Assembly: GCA_008933995.1 (NCBI GenBank)
Contig: WARS01002854.1
Span: 1-64,000 of the forward strand
DNA length: 64,000 nucleotides
Direction of reading: 5' to 3'
Origin: Datnioides undecimradiatus
Taxonomy: Eukaryota; Chordata; Actinopteri; Lobotiformes; Datnioididae
Shown here: one piece after another, positions 1 to 12,125 of the stretch
Layout: every line of letters begins with the position of its first letter
Position numbering within the stretch: the stretch's first letter is position 1
Notes under the pieces: generated by a model
Seen by the model: only the letters and a program-made list of their open reading frames with translations
Databases searched by the model: none
Told to the model about the DNA's origin: nothing
Position numbers and translations under genes: made by a program

Positions 1-2
1 GT

Positions 3-178
3 GTATCCCTGTATCCCTGTATCAGTGTATCCCTGTATCCCTGTATCCCTGTATCAGTGTATCCCTGTATCCGTGTATCAGTGTATCCCTGTATCAGTGT
101 ATCCCTGTATCAGTGTATCCCTGTATCCCTGTATCAGTGTATCCCTGTATCAGTGTATCCCTGTATCCCTGTATCTGT
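3..178. repeat. 8-bp tandem array (GTATCCCT / GTATCAGT)
   Basis: Twenty-two consecutive 8-bp units can be counted without an indel. Most are gtatccct or gtatcagt, with single variants gtatccgt and gtatctgt. The two main types are interspersed, with pairs of gtatcagt-gtatccct forming a local 16-bp higher-order unit. The array begins at the window edge, so it may extend to the left. Because 8 is not a multiple of 3, every frame reads an 8-residue repeat without stops. That explains the open frames on both strands, and I do not call them genes. Confidence 0.97.
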
Positions 179-2204
179 ACTTGGATGAATGTACTTGGTA
201 AGTTTCCACCACTGCAGCAGAGAGAGTGTGAGGTTGGCTGAGGACAGGAAGGATGAAGGAGAGAGAGATTAGAGACTGAAATAAAGCAGACGGAGGGAAA
301 GTGAAGAGGAGGATGAGGAGACGAAGATGATCGGAGGTTTGACTCACACCTACAACTCAGTGAGGCTCGCTCGCCTCTGCAGGCCGACAGAGAGCGGAAG
401 CTGAAACACTCCGTGACACGATTATCCTCCAACTTTCAGATCAGTGCCGCTGCAAATTAACACTGAGTCAGTCACTTCTCTCAAAAGTCAATAAATAACT
501 CAGCTGCATGTAATGATAACTGTTAATCAATACGATCATTGATCAGCTTCACATGCAGCAACACATGAAACCAGATTGGTCATCTGCTGAAGCTGCTCTG
601 TGCACAGTGCAAAACATCCTTTCACTCAATGTTTTAATAAACCCATTTTGCAAATGTATTAAAATTAATTGAATTAATGAAACAGAATTCAGCAATAATG
701 ACCTTTTTCCATTTTACTTCATTTTTATTGTATAATCTGAATGAGAATGTGATCAGTGCCAGTTCGTTGCAGCTCTGCAGCCTCGTCTCGTCAGACGGGC
801 AGCTCCAGCTCCGACGCTGCTTTAGGATTTACAGGCCGATGCTCAGACTCTGACACAGTTTCTTTGGTTTTAACTGTGCAGCCAAATGAAAAACGAGCTC
901 AGCGACGCTGCTGGATCAGCTACTGTACAACAAACGCTTCTCTGCCATCAAAACAACCAGCGGGCTTTTGTTTTCCTGCAGGAATCCAGATGATGGGACT
1001 GCCAAGACGCTCGCCGCGACGCCAAGCTGCTTTGGTTTGCTTCAGAGGTTGTTTGGACTGAAACTCGACACAAAGCGGATTGATGAGGAAAGATGTTGTG
1101 TTGCATGTTGTCTTCATTTCCTTACAGGCGCCTCAGTGAGTGAAAGTTTCAGAGTTCGTCTCCAACGTGAGAATCTGTTAAAAATAGGCTCGAAGGTCAA
1201 AGCGACTCAGGCGCGGAGCAGCAAACATGTTGGATAGTCAGATTAACACGCAGGTGTCCTGACGTCACTGATGTGGTCAAACTGGAGCAGGCTGATGATC
1301 AGTCGGCCCGTTAATGAGGCATCAACGCCAAAGAGCAGCAAATCCTGCAGAAACTCAACCAGCAGCAGCCAGTTCAGGGCTAGAAACAGGCAGCGCCTCC
1401 AAATCCGAGGCCACGGCGTCAAAAACACACAAAAGAAATAAAAAATTCATTTAAATCCTGAAAATGTCCATATTTCATTAAAATATCAGAAACACCTGAG
1501 CTGCAGCGCAAACTCAAACCAGGTCGAACCAAAACGACGACACAGACACGAAACGAACGACAGGAAGCTGAAAACGCACAGGGTCCATGACACACACACA
1601 GTAATTAACATGTTTCCTGTTCGAATATTTAATGTTATTTTACAGGAAGCAGGAGTCAGTTAAAGCAGGAAACAGCAGGAAACGCTGTGTTTGATGCACA
1701 GCTTTAAACTGGGTCCAGTCAGATTGATGCTGACCGACCCGTCTACGCTCTGGTGCTGTGGCGTGAAGGTGAATCTCCTCGTTCAGTGACTCGGCCCGAA
1801 CATCAGCTCTCGAGCTGTTGCAGAGACTGAGACCGTGATCCAGGCTGCTGATGATGACGAGTCTCCTTCACGCTGCATCTGGACCAAACATCTGGAGATC
1901 AGGAGGACGGGAAGAGGTGCTGGCGTCTGAGCCGGACCCAAACCGGTCGTCAGACATCTCACAGGACACGCAGACACTTTACTGTACATCCCATGTGACC
2001 TGCGACCGCCCCTGGACCGCCAGTCTTCCTGATAAGCGCCAGAACGTGGTCACATCACTTTCAGCCCACATTGAGATGCTGTCGGCGTCCCGGCTGATTC
2101 ATTAGCTGTCTCATAAATATTGATTCACTGTCTATTAAGCATTTATAAATCCCTAAATAAATATGGAATTAATGTAAGGTTAAACAAGACGCCATATCAG
2201 CACG
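179..2204. other. Noncoding stretch, no gene recognised
   Basis: Only short overlapping open frames occur on both strands and none resembles a protein I know. A purine-rich patch lies at about 240-330 and an AT-rich patch at about 600-735. I see no tRNA-like B box, no transposon ends and no long repeat. Confidence 0.6.
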
Positions 2205-2224
2205 CCCCCCCCCCCCCCCCCCCC
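2205..2224. repeat. Poly-C run (C20)
   Basis: Twenty uninterrupted C residues follow cacg. Homopolymers of this length are often mis-sized in assembly, so the exact length is uncertain. Confidence 0.95.
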
Positions 2225-2997
2225 AGCAGTGTCATCCCTCCTTTTTCAGCCTTTCTGCCTTTTTTTAGCTGGGAAATGACAAAGTGATCGACAGCTTGCC
2301 ACTCTCTGCCCTCCGGTCCGTCTGACCTCCGCCGGCGTGTCACCACGACGACGAATAAAAGGCCAGCGAGCTGAGTGTTAATCAGGCTGCTGCTAAAATT
2401 AAAACACGCGGCCGCCGCTGACACGTTCCTCCACGTCTTTCTGGGAGGTGTCGGACGCCGGCAGGAAGCTGAACGGCCGAATCCTTTCCTTCCTGTCTGT
2501 CACTGTCACTTCCTGTCACTGTCTGAGCGCTTGTTTATCCGTGGGGCGGGGGTTTGTTTCCCTCTTTCTTCTCGCTCTGAACTCTCGCTTTGTCTCTGTC
2601 CCTCCCTGAAAGACGGCGAGGAAACTCTGAAACCGTCCGTCATGGCCTGAACCTTGAATCGTTAGTGTGAAGCCGCATCTGAGCCTCCATTCTGCCATCA
2701 GGAAGCTGTGGTCCTCGGGGCTGCATCTCCTCCTCCCCATCCTGCGCTGCTTTGTTTCTGTGGCAACACATCCTCAACACTTGCTGTGTGGATGTGACCG
2801 CCGGCCGGCGCTCGGGGATGTGCGTGGCCTCCTGGATTTTCAACAAACCGAAGCCGTGACTCAGACGTTGAGCCGGACGCGAGGTCACGCAGACCTTTTC
2901 CTGGAATAACCGCAAACAGACGAGAGCGCGGGAGAGGATCTGACCTCAGATCAGCTGCTATGCTCTCTACTGAGCGATGAAGATGGATGGACGAGCC

Positions 2998-3047
2998 AGA
3001 GAGAGGGAGAGAGAGGGAGAGAGGGAGAGAGAGAGAGCGAGCGAGCG
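2998..3047. repeat. GA-rich simple repeat
   Basis: The stretch is alternating gaga/gggaga that becomes gcga units at the right end. It is almost pure purine on the + strand. The 66-codon frame reading RERE through it is a by-product. Confidence 0.9.
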
Positions 3048-3636
3048 AACAGTGGATTCAGGGAGGAGACAAACAAGCAAACAGCAAATGAAGAGCGATG
3101 GAGGAGTGGACGACGTCACGAAGCCTCTGCAGAATAAACCTCCAGTAATTGACCAACTGACGCCGTCGATTGACTAAATGACACTGAGAACCAAAATTTA
3201 AAACAGACGTGGGTCGCTGTGGAGGCGCGGCGGCTAAGTGGTGTCATGGCGAGATGAATTTCCTTAACGATGACGGATGAGAAGTGAAGGATCAGCTGCT
3301 GCGGCGCCTCAGAAGAAACTCCAGCTGATTCGTTTTGTCACTTTTGATGAAGATGAAGAAGTGAGAGCATCGCTGCCGGAGGAGGAGCGCCTCACGTGTC
3401 TCAGCTCATTTTCCCATCAGCCTCGCTCGGGTTTGAGCACAAACAGCTTCCTGTAGCTGTCGCTGAACTCAGTCAGATCGGAGGAATTTTAAAGTTTAGG
3501 AAGCGAGCAGCTCCAACGCCGCTGGGCGGAGACGAACGGAGGTTCGGTTTGACGCTGCGATGGCGCCGCATTAGCATCCTCTGCCAGACATTAAATATTT
3601 ACAGGCAGCGCTAATTAGAGGAGGCACAGAGGGTGA

Positions 3637-3687
3637 ACACACACACACACACACACACACACACGAACACACACACACACACACACA
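3637..3687. repeat. (AC)n microsatellite, one interruption
   Basis: AC dinucleotides are interrupted once by 'ga' at 3665-3666. With the next array it makes a pair of CA tracts about 85 bp apart. Confidence 0.96.
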
Positions 3688-3770
3688 GCTATCTGAGGCC
3701 CTTCATTCATTCTCCTGCGTGCACTCACATTAAAGCAGAGAGTGAACCTGCTTTTGCACATGTTCATACA

Positions 3771-3782
3771 AACACACACACA

Positions 3783-3815
<33 letters not shown>
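3771..3815. repeat. (AC)n microsatellite
   Basis: AC dinucleotides with one 'at' interruption at about 3789. The frames of 101 codons (minus) and 68 codons (plus) here are poly Cys-Val or His-Thr artefacts. Confidence 0.96.
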
Positions 3816-4340
3816 GCTCTCCATCCACCGGGGCTCTGAATTATTCCTGTTTGATGAGAGCAGCTGCTGATCGTCGTCTCTGCTGCTGAAATACGGACGA
3901 CCATGACAGCAGCTCAGCACGTCTGTCTGTTTACGTCTTTTTGTGTTTGTTTATTAAACACAGAAGACAAACAAGTCGTGTCTTTAACAAACTTCACTTC
4001 CTTCCTGTCACTGACGGCGGCGTTCAATGTGTCGTCTGTCGTCCCATAATGCAATGCCACCTTCATCACATTAATACCTGAACTGAGACGTCTCCATCAT
4101 TTGACCTGTGACTGCAGCTCTGTGATGACATTGTTTCTTCTTCTTCTGCTGTTTTAATGGCACCACCTGCAGATTTAGCTCCACCCACTGCTCATCTCAT
4201 CCAACCAACAACTCCCCCTGCACCACTCACCGGCTGCAGGTTGGAGGTGATTCTCCATCAGGAGATTCTGGTTGAGCCCAAAATAAAACAGGAAGGTAAA
4301 GAATAGATTTCAGTGAGAGCTTTGTAATGTGACATTATAC

Positions 4341-4584
4341 GCAGTGTGTGCAGTGTGTGTGTGTGTGCAGTGTGTGTGTGCAGAGTGTGTGTGCGGTGTG
4401 CAGTGTGTGTGTGCAGTGTGTGCAGTGTGTGTGTGTGCAGTGTGTGCAGAGTGTGTGTGCGGTTTGCAGTGTGTGTGTGCAGTGTGAGCAGAGTGTGCAG
4501 ACTGTGTGTGCAGTGTGTGTGTGTGTGTGTGTGTGCAGTGTGTGCAGAGTGTGTGTGCAGTGTGAGCAGAGTGTGCAGACTGTG

Positions 4585-4625
<41 letters not shown>

Positions 4626-4708
4626 GTGTGTGTGCAGAGTGTGTGTGCGGTGTGCAGTGTGTGTGTGCAGTGTGTGCAGACTGTGTGTGCAGTGTGTGTG
4701 TGTGTGTG

Positions 4709-4739
<31 letters not shown>

Positions 4740-4940
4740 CAGTGTGTGCAGTGTGTGTGCGCAGTGTGTGCAGAGTGTGTGTGCAGTGTGTGCAGTGTGT
4801 GTGTGTGTGTGTGTGCAGAGTGTGTGTGCGGTGTGCAGTGTGTGTGCAGTGTGTGTGTGCAGTGTGTGCAGAGTGTGTGTGCGGCGTGCAGTGTGCAGTG
4901 TGTGTGTGCGGTGTGTGTGTGTGCAGTGTGTGTGCAGTGT
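4341..4940. repeat. 600-bp GT/GCA minisatellite
   Basis: About 600 bp of gtgtgtg blocks punctuated by gca, gcaga or gcggtg, for example gtgtgtgcagtgtgtgcaga, with variable spacing. Longer segments recur, such as the gcagtgtgagcagagtgtgcagactgt-type block seen near 4481 and 4559, which points to internal duplication. The repeat has no stop codon in several frames. It therefore produces the longest open frames in the window: 306 and 240 codons on plus, 231 on minus, all Cys/Val or His/Thr-only. These are not proteins. Alternating purine-pyrimidine of this length could adopt Z-DNA; that is inference. Confidence 0.97.
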
Positions 4941-5157
4941 ATAGGGAAGGTTACAGTCATTATGTGTGCAGGAGTTATAATTCCCAGAGCTGTCAGCACA
5001 TTCACAGTGGGGCGGGGGTGGGGGGTGGGGTGTCAGCCAAAAGTGGCAGTGCTAACGTTAATGCTCAGAGACGGGAGGGAGGCAGAAAAAACAGACGTGT
5101 CAATCGGGAGACGTCCTCCGTTAATCACGCGTGTCAGCGAGGAGAAGGGCTGCCGAT

Positions 5158-5175
5158 TTCCCAGAATGCACTGCG
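5158..5175 (+). promoter_or_regulatory. ZNF143/THAP11-like motif
   Basis: TTCCCAGAATGCACTGCG matches the long TTCCCAGMATGC-type site bound by ZNF143 and THAP11 in vertebrates, including the trailing GCG. Known family knowledge supplies the motif; activity here is not shown. No promoter or exon was recognised beside it. Confidence 0.35.
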
Positions 5176-5600
5176 ACAGGGAAATTGTCTCAGGGAGCAG
5201 CTCCGATGGGAACGCGATGATTACTGTCCTCCGTTTGATTGCCACTCGCTCCCAGTCTGCTGGTAATGAAGAGTCCAAGTCTTATCGGCTAACGGCCGCA
5301 GAATAACCCTTTAATTAACCCGTGATGAACGAACCCCACAGTGACAAACAGTGGAAATCCATAATCCAGATGTGACAGTCGGAGGAGGCGCTTTCTGTCG
5401 CTGAACTGTGTCTGAACTTTACCGCCGAGGATGAAACTCAGTGAGTCGACTGCTGGAAACACATCGTTTGCTTCGTCTGCAGAGGTGCAGCTCTCCCCGG
5501 CTCATTAGAGTCAAACTGAAATTTGGATCTCCACTGTTTATGCAGAGCTGTCACACACACTGCAGCTACAGCACGGAGCTCTCCACTATCCTCACATCAC

Positions 5601-5797
5601 AGAGCTAAGGTTCATCAGTTAGCCAGCTAGCGGCAGCATGCTACATTGGTGTGTCTCCAGCTGCTAGCATCAGAGCTAAGCTTCATCAGTTAGCCAGCTA
5701 GCAGCAGCATGCTACATTGGTGTGTCTCCAGCTGCTAGCATCAGAGCTAAGCTTCATCAGTTAGCTAGCTAGCAGCAGCATGCTACGTGTGTGTGTC
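5601..5797 (+). repeat. 71-bp tandem repeat, about 2.7 copies
   Basis: Units start at 5601, 5672 and 5743, giving an exact period of 71 bp. Each begins agagctaagnttcatcagtt and contains agcatgctac and gtgtctccagctgctagc. The third copy is truncated after 'gctac'. Copies differ at only a few positions, so the duplication looks fairly recent. A related copy in the opposite orientation lies at 25204-25375, so this is a dispersed sequence as well as a tandem one. Confidence 0.93.
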
Positions 5798-5966
5798 ACC
5801 TCAGTGCGGCATCAACACAACTAACCAGAAAACTGTTCACAATGAGACACAAACCAGCAGCAGTTAATAAAACGAGTCTGACTGCAGCTCTACCAGGAGA
5901 ATCAAACATCACTGAGCAGGATCAACAGCATGGGCTCTACAGCAACACACACATGTTAAAGCTGAG

Positions 5967-5984
5967 ACACACACACACACACTC

Positions 5985-6035
<51 letters not shown>
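5967..6035. repeat. Compound (AC)n-(TC)n microsatellite
   Basis: About 8 AC units run directly into about 26 TC units with one interruption. The tract ends at 'tctctgcagg', which looks like a splice acceptor (polypyrimidine plus CAG), but the open frame beyond is only a few codons, so I do not call an exon. Confidence 0.95.
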
Positions 6036-6038
<3 letters not shown>

Positions 6039-9000
6039 GGTCATCTCACCTGTCTGAACATGATCCTGCTGCAGCTGCAACATCCACCAGGTGCTCCTTA
6101 TTAGCATTTAGCATGCTAGCCTTACCCAGCATTCACCTGTTGGACACGCATCGTCTTGGGTTTGTTTGATTTGTTGCACCTGGTGGAGCTTCAGACTGAA
6201 GCAGCAGCAGCTTCTCCTCTTTTGATTCAACCTGATTAATTCGAGTTTTACTCTGAAACTGATCAATACAATTAATAAAAATGAATAAATAATAAATAAT
6301 AAATAATTAGACTTTTAAAATGTTTGTAGGCTTATTTTAATTATTGTAATGTCGAGCAAATCAAATGAGGAGGATTTTGTTTCTGACTTCAGGGCAGTTT
6401 TAGCTCACTGAATGATGTTAGCATCAGATCATACTTCTATATATTATATCATATTATTATTTAACTGCATTCAGGTTCGTTCAGTTGTGGTGAACTTTAA
6501 CCAAAGTGCACCTTCACACCCATAAAAATGCACAAATAAAAACAACAATAATCACAGTAAATAACAACAAACAGCACACAACAACAGCAACAGACTCGTT
6601 CCACATGTGACTCGTTTCTACTTCGACTTCACAGCAGCTCTTTATTTGTGTGTTTATGTTTCTATTGATATTTTTCATCAAATCTAAAAACATCAAACAA
6701 AAACCATAAAACTTTATTAATTGAATGTATTAATGTTTGATGCTCTGCAGTCTCACATGTTCCATCAGGTTTGTGTACTTCTTGTTTTTGTGGTGACAGG
6801 TTTTTATGTTACTTGATGTTTCCTGTTTCCTGCTTCACATCACTGTGTGTCCGTCAGCGTGTTTCTGATGACAATAAAACTATAAATACAGTAAATGCTT
6901 TGAAGCCTCCTCCTCCCCTCTGCTGCTAATCTTCCCTCCCTGCCGCCGCTCAGACAGTAATAACTGGGGAATTTAAAGAGATGACAGAGGTGAACTGGCA
7001 AATGTTTCAGTGGAGAGGAAACAGGAAAAAGCTCAAACTCCCACGCCTGCTGATAAAGTCCCGGCTCCTGCTTCCTCTCCTGGTGTAATTATCCAAACCA
7101 GTCAGATATCGTGCTGCTAAATGCCAGTGCTCTTATTAATCACCCATACACACACACCATTTAGCCCGTGCACATACACACACTGTCTGAGCTCGTAATG
7201 AGACGGCTTCTGAAGCCAGATTTGGTTTTAAACGTAGAAAAACCCCAATTAATCGTTTTTATCCTTCACCTTCTTCCATCGCTTCAACACAAACACATCC
7301 ATGGTGAGATTTACATCCGCGTTGCCGTAGTAACAGAGAACAAAACAACCAGATTAGCACCAGGTGGGCTAACTTCATGATGTGTCACTCTCTCTCTCCC
7401 TGTCCACCTGAACCTTGCTCGCCCGCTCCAGTTCCTCCATTATGAAACGACCCATTAAGATGAATCCGTCTCTTTGATGCTGTTTGCCTCCAGCGGCAGC
7501 TGAGTGGCAATACCTGAGAGGACGGTCATTAAAGGGGATTATGGGTACAACACGGGGGCCGCGCTGCAACACTCAAAAAGCCATAATGACGGAGCAGACC
7601 CGTCCCCGAGGGCACCACGGCTGCGACGCAGCTGTGATGCTGCTGCGACGCTGCTGCGGTAAATGACACAGCGTGATGGAGACAGAAGAACAAACAGGAA
7701 ACTGCTGCTAATAAATGATCATAAATAACAAAAAGACAAACACAGCGTCCAATCAGCAGGGGAGTTTCATCTGAACAGGACACAGGTACAGGGTGTGGAG
7801 CTCATGCTGCATTCAGGGCCTCTGCAACTTCCTCTGCTGCTTAAACAGCCCATAATCTGATTAACTGCTGTTAAACAGCTCCACCTGACCCCAGAGGACC
7901 CGACTGTAAACAAACATGGCTGCTGTTTGTCTCACAGCGCCACCTCGGTCAGCATCATTCGCCGTCATACGTCTGAAAACTCGACCTTCAGGTGAGAAAA
8001 TGTGTTTCATATTGTTAAGCATGTGTTGATTATTGTTACCATGACGACAGAGATCATCTGACAATCAAGCCAGACCATCTGCAGAATCGCCTCCGCCCAG
8101 TTTGACGTAGTAAAGTCGTGTTACATCAGTGCAAACATGTTTGACTTTTTTACTGGAGGAGCCGATGGCGCCATAACCGAGTGTCACAGCAGACAGTAAC
8201 ACGCCAACATGGCCGCCCTGCCGGCGTTGCCTCCTGCAGGACAGGAAGTCCAGACTCAGCTGTTGTTCCCACAGACTAAACAGCAGTGATGCTCCTGGTT
8301 AATCAGCTGTTTACACGCCAACGTCTACCCGGGTGTTTGTGTTTACATCACCGCTGATCGGAGCTGCTGCTGCAGAGTCATGTGACGCGGGTCTGAACCC
8401 CGGCTGAAGCCAGATGTTAGCAGCTGTTAGCAGAGTGAAAGCAGCTTAAGATGAAATGAGTGCCCATTTGATCTCTTGCTTTTGTTAAGAAAGAGCTGAA
8501 AAACGCCATCATGGCTGCCGTAGTGTGACATCACCATGGAGCGCTGGTGCTGTGTTTACTGTACTTTCTCAGTGTCTGACACACAAACGCATGCAGATAA
8601 AGCAGAAGGTAAAGTGACCTGTTTGCCTGCGTCTCCCTGTGTTTGCATGTCTCTGCTGACTCCCTGTAATCTTCCTGTTGCCTCTGCACACAGGAGATGT
8701 TTGCACCAGCTCCTCCGTATGTTGCAGGAAGCGGTGGGGAGGGCAGAGGCGTCGCAGCAGGTAATGAAAGATGGTTTCATCAGAATAAAGAAGTTTAGAG
8801 CGAGAGAGGTAGAAGGCGAGAGGATCCCGCAGAGAGATTCATCGAGGACGAGGAGGAGAAGTGTTGGCTTTTAGGAGAAGAGGTTCAGATTTCAGACAGA
8901 GAAGCAGTTTCTGATGTGCCGGCTGAGCCCGACTGGATCTGAACAAACGAAAACAGCTTTTGTTTCTCGTCGTGTTTCTCGATATATCTCGACCACTTAA

Positions 9001-9780
9001 TGTCTTTTCCGCAGCCTTCGTCCAGATCTTTTGGTGTTTGTGACAGTTAAGAGCTTCTGTTCCAACACTAAAGCTTAGCTCTGTGGGTTTTAGACTTCAG
9101 ATTGCCATAACATCCATTCTGGATGCTCTCCCTCTGCAGACGAGGACCCCACTCATGTTTTCCTCATGGTAAACTGCAGTTTAACCTGTTTTAACAGGTC
9201 TCTGACACTGTAAATCAGCTGTATGTTGCACATTTGTATGTAAACGTCACTGAGAACAGCGTCGACTCTTGAGGTTGAATCATCACAACAGCAGCTGAGT
9301 GACTGTGTTAGAGGCAGATACGTAGACTTCTCTCATTCAGTTTGATTATTGGGATCCCAATTAGTTGTTGCCTTGGTAACAGTCTTGTCCTCACGAACTA
9401 AGTGGTGTTGTCAAACGAACAAGGTGCGGCAGTACTCATCATCAGATCATTTGGACGTGCACGTTTGCACATCATCACCAAAAAAGCTCAAACATCCAAA
9501 CCTGAGTCAAAGCTTCAGGTGGAGGATCACTGCCCACACAGTCCTGGATCTTTGTGATCAATCCTCAAACAAATATGTTTATAACTGCATTAAAAACTGC
9601 TGGTGCAGCATTAAAATGACTGACGGCTGTGCAGTCTTGTTGCAGTTCTCCAGCGTGGCTGCTGTGGTAAACGCACTTTATCCTCCAGCCTCATTAGATC
9701 CAACATGCTGTTATCTTCTCTGCAAAGAGGCACCTTCATCACAGCTCCATCTGTAGTTAGCGAGGAGTCCCAGAGGGCAA
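6036..9780. other. Noncoding stretch, no gene recognised
   Basis: No protein family is recognisable. An AT-rich segment lies at about 6240-6720. Short ttagc/gctagc motifs occur near 6103-6120 and 8416-8432. Overlapping frames of up to 112 codons show no conserved motif. Confidence 0.55.
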
Positions 9781-9787
9781 TCAATAC

Positions 9788-9860
9788 TCAAGGAATATAA
9801 GCTCTGAATCAAGCAAGGTCGCTCCTCCGGCGACCGGTGGGAACCTTTGTAATTCCTTGA
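9788..9860. other. Nested inverted repeat
   Basis: The outer arms are tcaaggaat (9788-9796) and attccttga (9852-9860), perfectly complementary. The inner arms are ggtcgc (9817-9822) and gcgacc (9830-9835) around a 7-base loop. Between them, caaggt and acctttg can pair partly. The segment could fold as a cruciform or RNA stem-loop. No microRNA family is recognised. Confidence 0.5.
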
Positions 9861-12125
9861 TGTGCATGTTCCCTGTGACTAAACGCTGTAAGATCTATTA
9901 AAGCAACCGGTCACAGTCAGCAGCAAATAACCGTTCCTCACTGGACGCTGCTACGCTGGACATCTGAGCAGCTTGTGCTCTTTATTTCCTGCTAACTGCT
10001 GATTGTAATCACAGCAGCCTTCAGACTCTGAGCCACACCCTCTTCTTACAGCAGCACACTGTATTTTTCATCATTTGGTGATGCAACATTATAAAATCAT
10101 GTTAAACCACAATCACAGGGCTTTTCCTTCCACAGTCCCAGCACAAGTTCACGCCACAAGTCTTTGGCTGCTCCTTATAAAAGGTTTTGTTGTTCCTGTT
10201 CCTGTATTTACGACTAAACCAAAACCCAGGACCTGTGTCTTTACACCGAGAAGTTCTGGATCCCAGCAGTCCAGAACTCAGACCTTTCCACCGACCCCCT
10301 GTGTGTTTCCTGTTCCCAGAGTCCAAACTGAACCTGCAGCGGTCCGGTTTTATGCTCCACCCTGAAGACCGAAGCTCTCTGCTCTGTTTGATCTGAAGAT
10401 GTTTCCTCATTTTGATTCGTTGTTTTCATTTTCACCTCGGTGTCTTTTGTGAACTTTGAGTCGCCTTTGTGTTAAAACAATCTGTACCAGTAAATACGAA
10501 CAGCATCATGTGACCCCACCTCACCTGCTTTGTTTGAAGATGAAGATGAGACAACTCTTCTGATCACAGACACCTCTTCCTGTCATTAAAGTGATCAGAA
10601 CAGTTGCTCATTAAGCAAAAAGCAGCTCATTAACAAACCTGCGAGGTTCAAACTGCTGTTAGCATCACTGACTTCATGTTCCCGTCATGGCTACATGATG
10701 TTTTCAGGCTAATGAAGAGCCTTCTGTGCAGGATCACGGTCACATTTAGATGCTTCACGTCAGGCAGCTTCTGTGGGTTAAGGTCACTGAACCTGAGTTT
10801 AATGTGTGTGTTGGTGTGTTCATCTGCTTTTCTGCAAAAACCTTCATTATATTCAACAACAGCACATGTAAACATCCAGTTTTGTACAATAAGTCAGAGG
10901 TGCTACAAAGCTCCTCGGCCTCATTAATGAAAATATGCAGTCAATCAATATGAATATTATTCCAAAGATGCTGGGAAGAGCTACCACACCTTCAACTCAT
11001 CCATCGCTGGTTTAAAGCACTGTCCTATAAATCCAACCTGCAGCTTTGTACACATCAATTTGGCATTTTAGGTTCATGTTTGTCTTTTTCCCAGAAAAGC
11101 TTGATTTGTTCAGAGATGGAAGAGACACAAAGAAACACTCAGGAACATTAAGATGAACGAGGTCAGGGACCAAGATATTGAACTAAATTACAAACCTGAA
11201 TAAATACAAGCTTCAGGGAAATGAAAGACGTTTGAATTTGGAGACAAGATGAGAAGATGCATTCCAACGGTGTCAGCTCCTGTTCACTTTGCAGCGAGGC
11301 GAGCGTTTCGGCGGGGAGGTTTCCCTGAGCTTGAAGCAGGAGATAAGCGGAGTTAAGGCGAGATTACAGGAGCGCAGGAAGCAGATTACAGGTGCAGTGA
11401 CAGCGCGGCAGACATAAAGCTGGATTACAGGAAGGTCTGAAACCCCAAATGCAGAGACAGACACAGGAGAGGGAGGACGAGTTGACTCCTTCTCTTCTCC
11501 TCCTGATGTTTCTCCTTCTCTTCTTTTTACCTTCACACCATTCCTTATTCCTTGTATCTGTCTCGTCTCTCTGCAGGATATCTTCCTCCCTCTCTCTGCC
11601 ATCTGGCCTCTCATTTACATCCCTCCGTCTTCTTCCTGAGCTGCACTCAGTGGTTCTCGTACTGTCTCTGACAGTACTGTTGTTCTGTTGTTCACAACAG
11701 AAAGAATTTCTTTAAATCCAGTTTTTCTGGATGACGAATATCAAGATTCTTACTCTGACTGATTAAGTAAAACGTCCCTCCCACAACCTCCAACATCCAG
11801 GACGCAATCTCTCTCATTCAACTAACACAGATGATCGGTATCCAGATGATGCAAAAGCCAAATGTTTGTCTTCTGCAATGCCACAGACTCTCTCTTATAT
11901 CCTTGCATAACTTCTAAAGCGTGTTAAATGTTGCAGTGTTGTAATATCAATCCTGAATCCTGCATCCGTTTAGAGCAGCTAGCTCTCGTTGTTTAGCATT
12001 TATTGCCTGAAAGCTTTTCCTCTTGTAACAGTTACATCAAAGCATAACTCTAACATATGTTCTGTTTCCATGTCTACAGCGTGTTTCATTACCCAGCGAG
12101 AACACTGATGTTGATGATGCCTTTG
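9861..12125. other. Noncoding stretch, no gene recognised
   Basis: Only scattered short frames are present. The words gattacagg or attacagg recur three times between about 11362 and 11432. I see no transposon ends or long repeats. Confidence 0.55.

Noticed and set aside
3..178. CRISPR-like array
   Set aside because: Units are 8 bp with no spacers, and the context is vertebrate.
1..201. 66-codon frame with an 8-residue repeat as a peptide gene
   Set aside because: It is the translation of an 8-bp tandem array; all frames are equally open.
4310..5306. Open frames of 306, 240 and 231 codons as possible genes
   Set aside because: They consist almost only of Cys/Val/Ser or His/Thr read from a GT/GCA repeat on both strands, and end soon after leaving it.
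5983..6060. (TC)n followed by CAG as a splice acceptor
   Set aside because: The tract is a microsatellite and the following open frame is only about seven codons.
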